A stretch of DNA of 64,000 nt from Ignatzschineria sp. RMDPL8A (lineage in GTDB: Bacteria > Pseudomonadota > Gammaproteobacteria > Cardiobacteriales > Wohlfahrtiimonadaceae): the NCBI RefSeq assembly GCF_029815055.1, contig NZ_JAPPWA010000002.1, positions 1 to 64,000 of the forward strand, read 5' to 3'. Made by a program: the position numbers and the translations under genes. Below, piece after piece: positions 54,983 through 63,437 of the stretch (positions are counted from its first letter, which is position 1; every line of letters begins with the position of its first letter). The notes below the pieces were generated by a model. That model worked only from the letters and a program-made list of their open reading frames with translations. It was not told the origin of the DNA and ran no database searches.

Positions 54983-55163
54983 GTAACATTAATGGATTTT
55001 TAATGTGTTAGTGGAAGTGTAGGATTAAAGACTGAAAAAGTTCCCCACAACTTATCCACATTACGCCAATATAAAAAGCGTCTTTTGTATACTTTTTATT
55101 CAAAAGATGCGTTGTTTATTAGAGATTATGAAGAAGAGACCTGTGTAACCGTAAAAAATGTGA

Positions 55164-55179
55164 GGTTTCACATGGAACA
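55164..55179 (-). other. parS-like site, opposite orientation
   Basis: Minus strand TGTTCCATGTGAAACC; same as the site at 54967 except one base, 197 bp away. Confidence 0.5.
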
Positions 55180-55212
55180 ATTGATCGAGCTACTGTTTTT
55201 ATTAAAGAGTTA

Positions 55213-55683
55213 TTAATTCGTTTCAAGTGGAAGGATTTGCCGAGTTAAACTGATATCTTCATTGAGATGGGTGCCGCCCTCTTTACCGTCCGCGCCTAAG
55301 GTGTAGAGACGATAGTGCGATGGCGTACGCTCATAATAGTAGGGGCGATTCCACGGATCAGACAGCAGATCATCACGAAGATAGGGGCCTTGCCAATCTG
55401 GTGTCGATTGCGCCTCAATTAAGACCGTAAGTCCTTCCTCATTGCTCGGATAATCGCCAAGTTCTTTACGATATACACTGAGCGCCCCTTCAATGGAGCG
55501 CAGATTTTGGTTCACTTCAATGACGCGGGATTCATTATTAATGCCGAAAATATTTTGCGCCACCATAGTAATTAAGATGGCAAAAATCGCCGAGAGCACC
55601 ATCAGCTCAACAAGCGTGACCCCACGTGAGCGAGTCATCTGGTTCACCGTTTTATAGTGAGTCAATCGACGTTTATGATCCAT
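55213..55683 (-). CDS. GspG-like type II secretion pseudopilin
   Basis: 156 residues from ATG 55683 (AGGAG/AGGGG upstream); ATG 55638 would give the more usual 6-residue leader. Cleavage site SRG|VTLVELMVLSAIFAIL, with V instead of F at +1 and E at +5. The C-terminal domain DYPSNEEGLTVLIEAQ and WQGPYLRDDLLSDPWNRPYYY is typical of GspG. No other gsp gene is in view. Confidence 0.85.
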   Translation of the reverse strand: MDHKRRLTHYKTVNQMTRSRGVTLVELMVLSAIFAILITMVAQNIFGINNESRVIEVNQNLRSIEGALSVYRKELGDYPSNEEGLTVLIEAQSTPDWQGPYLRDDLLSDPWNRPYYYERTPSHYRLYTLGADGKEGGTHLNEDISLTRQILPLETN

Positions 55684-55704
55684 TCCCCTGCTCCTCATCA
55701 CTTT

Positions 55705-56988
55705 TTAACGCTCGGAGATCGACTCAAAGAGCTCAAAATAGGTAGGGAAGGTTTTATTCACGCAGGCAGGGTCTAAAATAATAAGATCGGTCTTAAACGC
55801 GCAGAGCGAAAAACACATAGCAATGCGATGATCATCATAGGTTTCGATCGCAACATTTGGCGTTAACGTCGCTTGTGGGGTAATCTCAATAAAATCAGGG
55901 CCGGTCTCAACGGTTACGCCAAGTTTACGGAGCTCGGTCGCCATCGCATCAATGCGATCGGTCTCTTTTACGCGCCAGCTGGCAATATTCCGTAGGCGAG
56001 TCTTACCGTTAGCGTAGAGTGCAAGCGTCGCGAGCGTCATCGCGGCATCGGGAATATCATTGCAATCAAGATCAAGACCTTTGAGTTCGCCATTTCTCGG
56101 CGGTTTCACGGTAATCGAATGATCATTCCAGGTAACCTCTGCCCCCATCATTTCAAGCACGTGGGCAAATTTCACATCCCCTTGAATCGATGATTTTCCC
56201 ACGCCCTTTACCGTCACCTCTCCGGCAATGGCGCCGGCGGCTAAAAAGTAGGACGCGCTTGAGGCATCGCCTTCCACAAAGAGATGGTTTGGAGATAGAT
56301 ACCGAGACCCCGCGGGAATGGTAAAAGATTGAAAATTATGATTGATGACTCGAATGCCAAATTGTTCTAAAGCTTTGAGGGTGATGGTGATGTAGGGTTT
56401 GGAAATCAGCTCACCATCGATCTGAATAGTAAATTCTCGCCCAATCATCGGCAGCGCCATCAAAAGTGCAGTGAGATATTGGCTCGAAACATCGCCCTTT
56501 ACCGTTACTCTATCGCCGGTAATATTTCCCGCTTTAATCGCAAGCGGTGGGTAGCCCTCATTTTCAAGATAATCGATCTTCGCGCCAATCGTATTAAGTG
56601 CGGTCACAAGATCTTTAATCGGGCGTTCGTGCATGCGCGGAATCCCACGAAGCTGATAATCCCCGCCATTTAACGCAAGCGCCGCGGTTAAGGAGCGAAA
56701 GGCGGTGCCGGCATTGCCTAAAAAGAGATCCCCGTTTTTCCCCGGGAGCGAGCCTTTTCCACCTTCAACCGTAACTCCACTCAAAGAATCGCCGGACAGC
56801 ATGATTCCGAGAGCTAATAGCGCTTCTTGCATACGCTCAGTATCATCGCTTTCAAGCAGATTTTCGATCACCGTTGTGCCATGTGCGAGCGCACTTAATA
56901 ACAGATAACGATTGGAAATACTTTTCGATCCCGGTACGGTCACCGTGCCGTTTAATCGATCGCGTTTAGTTAAGGTTAACTGCTCCAT
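55705..56988 (-). CDS. aroA: EPSP synthase
   Basis: 427 residues. Transfers enolpyruvyl from PEP to shikimate-3-phosphate. [31 protein letters not shown], and [19 protein letters not shown] are intact and class I in style. GGGAG precedes ATG. Ends 4 bp before the pseudopilin frame, so they may be cotranscribed. Confidence 0.95.
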   Translation of the reverse strand: MEQLTLTKRDRLNGTVTVPGSKSISNRYLLLSALAHGTTVIENLLESDDTERMQEALLALGIMLSGDSLSGVTVEGGKGSLPGKNGDLFLGNAGTAFRSLTAALALNGGDYQLRGIPRMHERPIKDLVTALNTIGAKIDYLENEGYPPLAIKAGNITGDRVTVKGDVSSQYLTALLMALPMIGREFTIQIDGELISKPYITITLKALEQFGIRVINHNFQSFTIPAGSRYLSPNHLFVEGDASSASYFLAAGAIAGEVTVKGVGKSSIQGDVKFAHVLEMMGAEVTWNDHSITVKPPRNGELKGLDLDCNDIPDAAMTLATLALYANGKTRLRNIASWRVKETDRIDAMATELRKLGVTVETGPDFIEITPQATLTPNVAIETYDDHRIAMCFSLCAFKTDLIILDPACVNKTFPTYFELFESISER

Positions 56989-57030
56989 AGCTCCCTTTTA
57001 ATCTCTCTTGTCGATAGTTATTTTTTTGGT

Positions 57031-57720
57031 TTAACCACAATTGGATTCACCACAATTGAGACAGGTTAAACAGCCATCCATCACGATCGCCGCTTTCACC
57101 ATGCATTTTTTACAGACGATCGCGCTCTCGGGAAAATCGCCAGAGGCTTGCTCAGCGGCCGCCAATTCAGCCCGTTTTTCCGCAATCATCGCCTGTTTTG
57201 TGCCATCGAGTTTCGGTGCATCAATCAGCCCAATAATCTCTAAATGACGTTGCAATACATCGCCAATTTCAGCAACGAGCGAGGGCATATATTTGCCGCC
57301 CTGCTTAAAATAGCCACCTTGGGGATCAAATACCGATCCGAGTTCTTCGGCCAAAAAGGTGATGTCTCCCCCTTTTCGAAACACCGCAGAAACAATTCGC
57401 GTCAGCGCCACAATCCACTGGAAATGCTCCATGTTTTTGGAATTGATAAACATCTCAAAAGGGCGACGCTGCTCATGCTCGGTGCCTTCATTTAAGATCA
57501 TATCATTAATCGTGATATACATCGCATGTTCTGAGAGCGGCGTTTTCACTTTATAAGTGGACCCAACAAGGCGATCCGGGCGCTCGATCGCTTCATTCAT
57601 CGAATCGATCCCAAGGGGCAATGAACTTTGCACCGGCTCGCGAAGTGTATCGTCAGACTCACTTCCTTTCTGTTTGACCTGATAGCCGATAATTTTTTGA
57701 TTAATTTTGGTAATACTCAT
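57031..57720 (-). CDS. nrdJb: Class II ribonucleotide reductase, C-terminal subunit
   Basis: 229 residues. TSCPD-type domain (about 50-165: KTPLSEHAMYITIND, RRPFEMFINSKN, VALTRIVSAVFRKG) and the C-terminal cysteine cluster CKKCMVKAAIVMDGCLTCLNCG. Matches NrdJb of Pseudomonas, which completes the split cobalamin-dependent reductase. 12 bp after nrdJa. Confidence 0.9.
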   Translation of the reverse strand: MSITKINQKIIGYQVKQKGSESDDTLREPVQSSLPLGIDSMNEAIERPDRLVGSTYKVKTPLSEHAMYITINDMILNEGTEHEQRRPFEMFINSKNMEHFQWIVALTRIVSAVFRKGGDITFLAEELGSVFDPQGGYFKQGGKYMPSLVAEIGDVLQRHLEIIGLIDAPKLDGTKQAMIAEKRAELAAAEQASGDFPESAIVCKKCMVKAAIVMDGCLTCLNCGESNCG

Positions 57721-57732
57721 CCTGATTCTCTC

Positions 57733-59850
57733 CTAGAATTTTCCGTAATAACCCTCTTTTAACGCCTCAAAGAGATTGGCCGCCGTATGAATCTCCCCAT
57801 CGTACTCAATGCGCTCATTTCCCTTAAGCGTCACCTCCGAACCATCGTCAAGATTGAAGGTGTAGAGCGTATTTTCAAGATCTTTCTCTTTCACCAACAC
57901 CCCTTGGAATACCTCAGGATTAAAGCGGAAAGTTGTGCACCCTTTTAAGCCCTTTTTATAAGCGTACAGATAGATATCTTTGAATTTTTCATAGGGATAT
58001 TCGGTCGGAATATTAGCGGTTTTTGAGATGGAGGAATCCACCCAAATTTGCGCGGCGGCTTGCATATCAACATGCTCTTTTGGCGAGACGCTATCGGCAC
58101 TAATAAAGTACTCAGGCAGCGCATTTTCAGGCTCTTTCGCGTGAGGCATCGCGTTTTCATTAATAAGTTGACGATAGAGCAGTAACTCATAAGAAAAGAC
58201 ATCAACGCTCTCTTTGGTTTTACGCCCCTCTTTAATGATATTGCGAGTGTAATGGTGGGCAAAACTGGGTTCAATGCCGTTAGAGACATTGTTCGCGAGC
58301 GAGAGTGAAATCGTCCCCGTTGGCGCAATGGAACTGTGATGGGTAAAACGTGCGCCAATCTCGGCAAGTTCAGCGATCAGTTCGGGGCGTTCCGCACCAA
58401 TTTTTTGCATATAGCGTGAATATTTCGCGTGAAGCACTGAGCCTTTAATGGTGTCGCCAACGTGATAGCCATCGTTCACCATTTCAGGACGCTTGTTAAG
58501 CATCGCTTGGGTAACGGTAAATTCTTCCGCTAATAACGGCGCCGGCCCCTTCTCTTTGGCAAGCTCAAGGGCGATCTCCCAACCGCGGATTGCCATGCGT
58601 TTGGTTACCGCTTCGGTAAAGGCCACCGCTTCTTCAGAGCCATAGGCAATGCCCATCATGGTGAGCGCGGATCCAAGACCTAAATAGCCCATGCCGTGAC
58701 GGCGTTTATGAAAGATTTCATGTTGCTGTTTTTTAAGCGGCAAGCCATTAATCTCCACCACATTATCGAGCATACGGGTAAAGATCCCCACAATCTCATC
58801 AAAACTCTCCCAATCAAACGCGGCATTTTCGGTAAAGGGATCCCTCACAAAGCGCGTTAAATTGATCGAACCGAGAAGGCACGATCCATACGGAGGAAGC
58901 GGCTGTTCGCCACAGGGATTGGTCGCGCGGATATGCTCACACCACCAATTATTGTTCTGCTCATTGACCTTGTCGATCAAAATAAAGCCCGGTTCCGCGT
59001 AATCATAGGTCGAGCTCATCACCACGTCCCATAACCGGCGCGCTTTGATGGTTTTATAGATGCGACACGCTACCTCGCCCGCTTCATTAACGATTAAGTT
59101 TTCCGTGGTAGGCCACTCTTTCCAAAGGATATCCTCGCCTTTGAGAGTTTCCGGATCGTCAATCTCTTTGGCTTGAATGGGGAAAATCAGCTCCCAATCG
59201 AGATCCTTTTCCACTGCTTCCATAAAATCCGATGTGATAAGAAGCGAGAGGTTAAATTGACGCAGACGGCCATCCTCGCGCTTAGCATGGATAAATTCGA
59301 CAACATCCGGGTGCTCGACACTAAATGTTGCCATCTGCGCACCACGGCGTCCTCCGGCGGAACTAACGGTAAAACACATTTTATCGAAAATATCCATAAA
59401 GGAGAGCGGCCCTGAGGTATAAGCTCCCGCTCCCGATACATACGCCCCTTTTGGGCGAAGCGTCGAGAAATCATAACCGATCCCGCATCCGGCTTTGAGC
59501 GTCAGCCCCGCTTCATGGACTTTGCCTAAAATATCATCCATTGAATCTTCAATGGTGCCCGAAACGGTACAGTTAATGGTGGATGTGGCCGGTTTATGGG
59601 ATTCTGCGCCCGCATTGGAAATAATACGTCCCGCGGGAATCGCTCCATGTTGCAGCGCTTTAAGAAAACGCTCATACCAGATCTCTTTGAGCTCATTACT
59701 CGTCTCAACCTCGGCAATGGCGCGCGCAACGCGCTTGAAGGTATCGTCAATCGTTTGATCAATCGGGATGCCCTCTTTGCTGATAAGGCGATATTTTTGC
59801 TTCCAAATATCAAATGATGCGTCTTGTAGAGGAATCGTGTGAGTCGTCAT
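57733..59850 (-). CDS. nrdJa: Class II ribonucleotide reductase, catalytic subunit
   Basis: 705 residues. Adenosylcobalamin-dependent reduction of ribonucleotides, working with or without oxygen. GCGIGYDFSTLRPKGA, NPCGEQPLPPYGSCLLGSINL (catalytic cysteine and glutamate) and APTGTISL are visible. Split from NrdJb as in Pseudomonas. No cobalamin riboswitch is seen in the 220-bp upstream gap. Confidence 0.93.
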   Translation of the reverse strand: MTTHTIPLQDASFDIWKQKYRLISKEGIPIDQTIDDTFKRVARAIAEVETSNELKEIWYERFLKALQHGAIPAGRIISNAGAESHKPATSTINCTVSGTIEDSMDDILGKVHEAGLTLKAGCGIGYDFSTLRPKGAYVSGAGAYTSGPLSFMDIFDKMCFTVSSAGGRRGAQMATFSVEHPDVVEFIHAKREDGRLRQFNLSLLITSDFMEAVEKDLDWELIFPIQAKEIDDPETLKGEDILWKEWPTTENLIVNEAGEVACRIYKTIKARRLWDVVMSSTYDYAEPGFILIDKVNEQNNNWWCEHIRATNPCGEQPLPPYGSCLLGSINLTRFVRDPFTENAAFDWESFDEIVGIFTRMLDNVVEINGLPLKKQQHEIFHKRRHGMGYLGLGSALTMMGIAYGSEEAVAFTEAVTKRMAIRGWEIALELAKEKGPAPLLAEEFTVTQAMLNKRPEMVNDGYHVGDTIKGSVLHAKYSRYMQKIGAERPELIAELAEIGARFTHHSSIAPTGTISLSLANNVSNGIEPSFAHHYTRNIIKEGRKTKESVDVFSYELLLYRQLINENAMPHAKEPENALPEYFISADSVSPKEHVDMQAAAQIWVDSSISKTANIPTEYPYEKFKDIYLYAYKKGLKGCTTFRFNPEVFQGVLVKEKDLENTLYTFNLDDGSEVTLKGNERIEYDGEIHTAANLFEALKEGYYGKF

Positions 59851-60011
59851 GAAGAAATCCGTCCTTTTCCAATGAGATAGAAATCGATTACCGCACTCAT
59901 TATACAGATTTTAATGAGAATAAGGCCTACTTTGGTTAAGTTTCGCTGTGCAAATTAAGGATCGAAGCTGAGTGCATTTTTCCGCTTTGAATTCCATAAA
60001 ACGGAATAAAA

Positions 60012-60037
60012 AAGCCCTGTCACCGGACAGAGCTTCC
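60012..60037 (-). terminator. Terminator of the binding protein gene
   Basis: AAAGC-CTGT and ACAG-GCTT stem; T6 run on the minus strand. Confidence 0.7.
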
Positions 60038-60071
60038 ATTCAGTATAGTACGTTATTAGGCCCTAATTTGC

Positions 60072-60836
60072 CTATTCTTTACCGTACACATCATAGCTGA
60101 AATATTTTGTCTCAACTTCTTTGTACGATCCATCGTCACGGCTTGCTTTAATGGCTTTTTCAAAGGATTCACGCAGCTCGTTTTCCCCTTTACGGATTCC
60201 AACGCCGACCCCTTCACCAAACCATTTTTCATCCATAAAATCAGGGCCCACAAACTCAATGCGCTCACCATAGCCTTTTTGTAAATAACCGGTATCAAGA
60301 GGAACCACGTCCGCAAATACAAGATCAATACGGCCGGTTTCAAGGTCGATCATCGCTTCGTCTAAGTTACGATAGCTACGGATTTTAGCAATTTTACGGA
60401 ATTCATCATTGAGATAGATTTCATGAATGGTACCGCTTTGAACCCCAATGCGTTTTTTCTTTAAGCCTTCTTTGGTGATGTCATAGTTTTTCCCTTTAGG
60501 AGCCACAAAACGAGCGGGGGTTTGATAATACTTTTTAGTAAAGTCGATCGCTTTTTTACGATCATCGGTAATGGACATTGACGCTAAGATTGCATCGATG
60601 CGTTTGGTGTTAAGCGATGGAATCAGCGCATCAAAGTCCACTTGAACGATTTCACATTTACGTTCCATCTTTTCACAAAAGAGACGCGCTAGATCGGGCT
60701 CAAAGCCTTCAATTGTCCGTTCTGGAGAGATATAGCTAAAGGGAGGATAGGATCCTTCAATTCCAATTTTAATTGTCTCTTGAGCAAAGGCTGCTGATAA
60801 GAGAAGCGTTGCTGCAGTTAAGGTTTTTTTAATCAT
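60072..60836 (-). CDS. Basic amino-acid binding protein (HisJ/ArtJ type)
   Basis: 254 residues. Signal peptide to AAFA|QE. IKIGIEGSYPPFSYISPE, GFEPDLARLFCEKM, and DAILASMSITDDRKKAIDFT place it with lysine/arginine/ornithine/histidine binding proteins. No permease genes adjoin, so partners lie elsewhere. GAGGAG precedes ATG. Confidence 0.88.
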   Translation of the reverse strand: MIKKTLTAATLLLSAAFAQETIKIGIEGSYPPFSYISPERTIEGFEPDLARLFCEKMERKCEIVQVDFDALIPSLNTKRIDAILASMSITDDRKKAIDFTKKYYQTPARFVAPKGKNYDITKEGLKKKRIGVQSGTIHEIYLNDEFRKIAKIRSYRNLDEAMIDLETGRIDLVFADVVPLDTGYLQKGYGERIEFVGPDFMDEKWFGEGVGVGIRKGENELRESFEKAIKASRDDGSYKEVETKYFSYDVYGKE

Positions 60837-61215
60837 TTTTATAACTCCTCTATGAGTATTTGTTTAAGCTGACCTTTTTTATATTATCATGTCTTTATAA
60901 ATAATAAATGATGATGAGCGGCTGAAGTTATCCACAGGTTTAGGCCAAAAACTGTGAATAACGCCCCTTTCGAGCTTTTTTTGATGTGGATAACATTTTC
61001 CATAACTCTGCCAAGCATCCGTTGATAAAAAACAGGGTATTTTTCTCCACACGTTATCCACAGGTTATGAAGAGGCCTCTCCGCTGAGTTTTTAATATTT
61101 CAATCAAATCAATAGGTTAGTTTTAGCGATAAAAAAGCCAAAATGAAATGAATTTCACTTTGGCTCTCTTTTGTTGATGATGCGTTACTTAAGTGACGCA
61201 AACGGTTAGAACAGG
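60837..61215. other. Intergenic DnaA-box cluster
   Basis: 379 bp. TTATCCACA at 60928-60936 and 61054-61062, TGTGGATAA at 60985-60993, TGTGAATAA at 60953-60961, i.e. four boxes in 135 bp. Ends with the brnQ terminator. Confidence 0.6.
61130..61165 (-). terminator. brnQ terminator
   Basis: AGCCAAA/TTTGGCT stem with further AT pairing, T6 on the minus strand. Confidence 0.8.
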
Positions 61216-62550
61216 TTAGCCGCGTTTTGTTTTAAACAGGTAGCCTAAACTTAAACCTAAGGCAAACATTACCACCGCCGGTACCATCCACTCCATGTCA
61301 GCGCCGTGGAACGGAAGATAGCTAAGGATCGCCTCTAAGTTGCCTCCAAGGGGCGACTTTTCCCCGAGCTGTGATTTTACAACGGACAATACGCTGATAA
61401 TCACGGTGCTGTAGATCGGTAATTGAAGCGCAAGGTTCGGCATCCCTTTGAGGGCTTTATCGATAAAGACCAGCGCAATTAACACAATGGTGATCGGGTA
61501 GATGATCATCAATACCGGTACTGCGCCTGAAATGATGCTGTTTAAGCCTTGGCTTGCAATCACAAAGCTGATTAAGGTGAAGATCACCGCGTAGATACGA
61601 TAGCTTAAGATCGGTAAGATCTCATTGAAGTAGCTACTGATCGCTACAATCAGACCGATCGCGGTGGTTAAACAAGCAAGGGTCACGATTCCACTCAAGA
61701 GCATGCGTCCCGCTTCCCCATAGGTTAAACGCGCTACCGCCGTTAAGATCGACGCGCCCATGTTGCCGCCCGCGGCTTCCGCTTCGCTTAACAGATAGTT
61801 GTTTCCAATCCAGCCTAACGATAAATAAACCGCGCCAAGTCCAACGCCGGCAATGACAGCCGCAATCGACGCTTGTTTGAAGATCTGTTTTTGATTGGTA
61901 ATGCCGGTTGCTTTCACTGCATTTAAGACAATGATCGCAAAGGCCACCGCCGCAATGGTATCCATGGTTTGATAGCCTTCAAAGAACCCTTTAAAAAATG
62001 GGGTTGTGGCATACGCGGAATCACTCGCTTCGGTAATTGGCGTATCAAGGAGCATAAAGGAACGCACAATCAAAAGAATAATCGTCACTAATAAAAGCGG
62101 CGTCAAGATTTGGCCAACGCGATCCACGAGTTTATGGGGATTGAGGGCTAGGAAAAATACAATTAAGAAGTAGACACCGGCAAAGAGAGTAATCGAAGCG
62201 GTTGTCTGCTCGCCACCAGCTAAGAATGGCAAAATTCCCATCTCATAGGATACGGTCGCGGTTCTTGGAATCGCAAAGAATGGTCCGATCGTTAGATAGA
62301 TCGTAATCATAAATAATAGAGAGAAGATCGGGTGCACGCGTTTTGCTTCAGCACGATAGCCTTCCTCTGAGAATGATCCCCCAATAACACCTACAAGAGG
62401 TAGACCAACTCCCGTCACAACGAAGCCTAGAATCGCGAGTACGAAATTTGATCCACTTAATTGCCCAACCGATGGGGGGAAAATTAAGTTCCCTGCTCCG
62501 AAGAAGAGAGCAAACAACATAAATCCAATAAATAATGTCCGTTTATACAT
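61216..62550 (-). CDS. brnQ: Branched-chain amino-acid transporter BrnQ
   Basis: 444 residues, 12 membrane helices. LCVS-family sodium-coupled carrier for Leu, Ile and Val. FGAGNLIFPPSVGQLSG at the N-terminus, AIPRTATVSYE and FFEGYQTMDTIAAVAFAIIV are typical. GAGA-type ribosome site. Confidence 0.93.
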   Translation of the reverse strand: MYKRTLFIGFMLFALFFGAGNLIFPPSVGQLSGSNFVLAILGFVVTGVGLPLVGVIGGSFSEEGYRAEAKRVHPIFSLLFMITIYLTIGPFFAIPRTATVSYEMGILPFLAGGEQTTASITLFAGVYFLIVFFLALNPHKLVDRVGQILTPLLLVTIILLIVRSFMLLDTPITEASDSAYATTPFFKGFFEGYQTMDTIAAVAFAIIVLNAVKATGITNQKQIFKQASIAAVIAGVGLGAVYLSLGWIGNNYLLSEAEAAGGNMGASILTAVARLTYGEAGRMLLSGIVTLACLTTAIGLIVAISSYFNEILPILSYRIYAVIFTLISFVIASQGLNSIISGAVPVLMIIYPITIVLIALVFIDKALKGMPNLALQLPIYSTVIISVLSVVKSQLGEKSPLGGNLEAILSYLPFHGADMEWMVPAVVMFALGLSLGYLFKTKRG

Positions 62551-63437
62551 ACTAATTCTCTTTGAAATCCAAAAAAATTGACTTACGAAAAGCGCACTTT
62601 TGTTGTTATGAAAAATGCGGCGCTTTATGTCAAATAAGCGGTGAGCTTATTGAGGGTGAGTGTATTAAACGTGGGGTCTGTTTATTTAAAAATCGTGAAG
62701 GTTTTGCCTTTGGGATTTATCACTCAGATACATAATCGATAATAAAGCCCTTTTGGGGCACGTTTATAATTATCAATAAATTTCATTCTAGGCAAATTTT
62801 TAAAATAAAACTAGGTTAAAACGGAATATATTGAAATTTTTCTTGTATATATCTTTATCTCTTTATATTAATTTGATGATGATGAGTTTTGTGAGTTATC
62901 CACAGGTTGTGCACAGAATCCCATAAAAATGCTCCTTTTCGACGTTTTTTGCTGTGAATAAGATTGCTGAAAAACGATATTACAAAATATTGATAAGTCG
63001 AGCCCTGATTTCTCCACAAGTTATCCACAGTTTTAAGCCGTTTTTATCCCCAAAGTTGTGCATAACGGTTAATCGATTGAATGTTAAATTAAAAAATTCC
63101 CTAAAAAAGCCCCGAAAATGTGAAAACTGGGGCGAAAATTTGGGTTAAGCGGGTCCCAATGGCAAAGTTATCCACAGAAAATGCTTAAAAAACGTGGAAA
63201 AGATGTGGATAAGTTGTGGAAAATTTTTTTGATGAAGTGTGTGGAAAAATCAATAAAAAATAAAAAACGCGCTGCGCGCGTTCGTTAACAGAATCAAGAT
63301 GATTAAAAAATAGACAGTTGAGATAAAAAATGAAAACGAAAAAGCTCGCGCGATGCGCGAGCTTTTTAATCTCGATCGGAAAGAACGCTTTCTTTTTAAA
63401 GGATTATCCGGCGCTCTCTTCGTTGATAAATCGTGGT
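62551..63437. other. Candidate replication origin or DnaA-binding region
   Basis: Nearly 900 bp without a credible gene. A very AT-rich stretch at 62780-62890 (TTTTTCTTGTATATATCTTT and neighbours) is followed by TTATCCACA at 62896-62904, TGTGAATAA at 62953-62961, TTATCCACA at 63021-63029 and 63168-63176 and TGTGGATAA at 63204-63212. AT-rich unwinding element plus spaced DnaA boxes is the plan of a bacterial oriC. Neighbours (brnQ, rdgB) are not the usual origin genes, so this is a hypothesis. Confidence 0.4.
63256..63367 (-). terminator. Tandem terminators of rdgB
   Basis: GCTCGCGC/GCGCGAGC stem (63344-63362) flanked by A and T runs, and AACGCGC/GCGCGTT (63266-63282) with T run on minus. Confidence 0.8.

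Larger units (their letters stand above)
54316..55212. other. DnaA-box cluster region with parS-like sites
   Basis: About 900 bp without genes, between convergent operons. Perfect TTATCCACA at 54439, 54451, 54505, 54881 and 55052; TTATTCACA at 54869; near matches at 54493 and 54531 (minus). Two parS-like sites flank 55.0 kb. A 70-codon frame at 54315 is built of the boxes themselves and is not credible. Confidence 0.6.

Noticed and set aside
54316-55212. This region as the main oriC
   Set aside because: It has five boxes and parS-like sites, but genes on both sides read towards it, opposite to the usual leading-strand bias at an origin, and it lacks a single clear AT-rich unwinding block. 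Kept as a DnaA-box cluster only.
59851-60071. Cobalamin riboswitch or NrdR boxes ahead of nrdJa
   Set aside because: No B12-box-like sequence and no paired NrdR boxes visible in the 220 bp.
62954-63148. 64-codon frame in the candidate origin
   Set aside because: Starts inside a DnaA box, no ribosome site, no motif.
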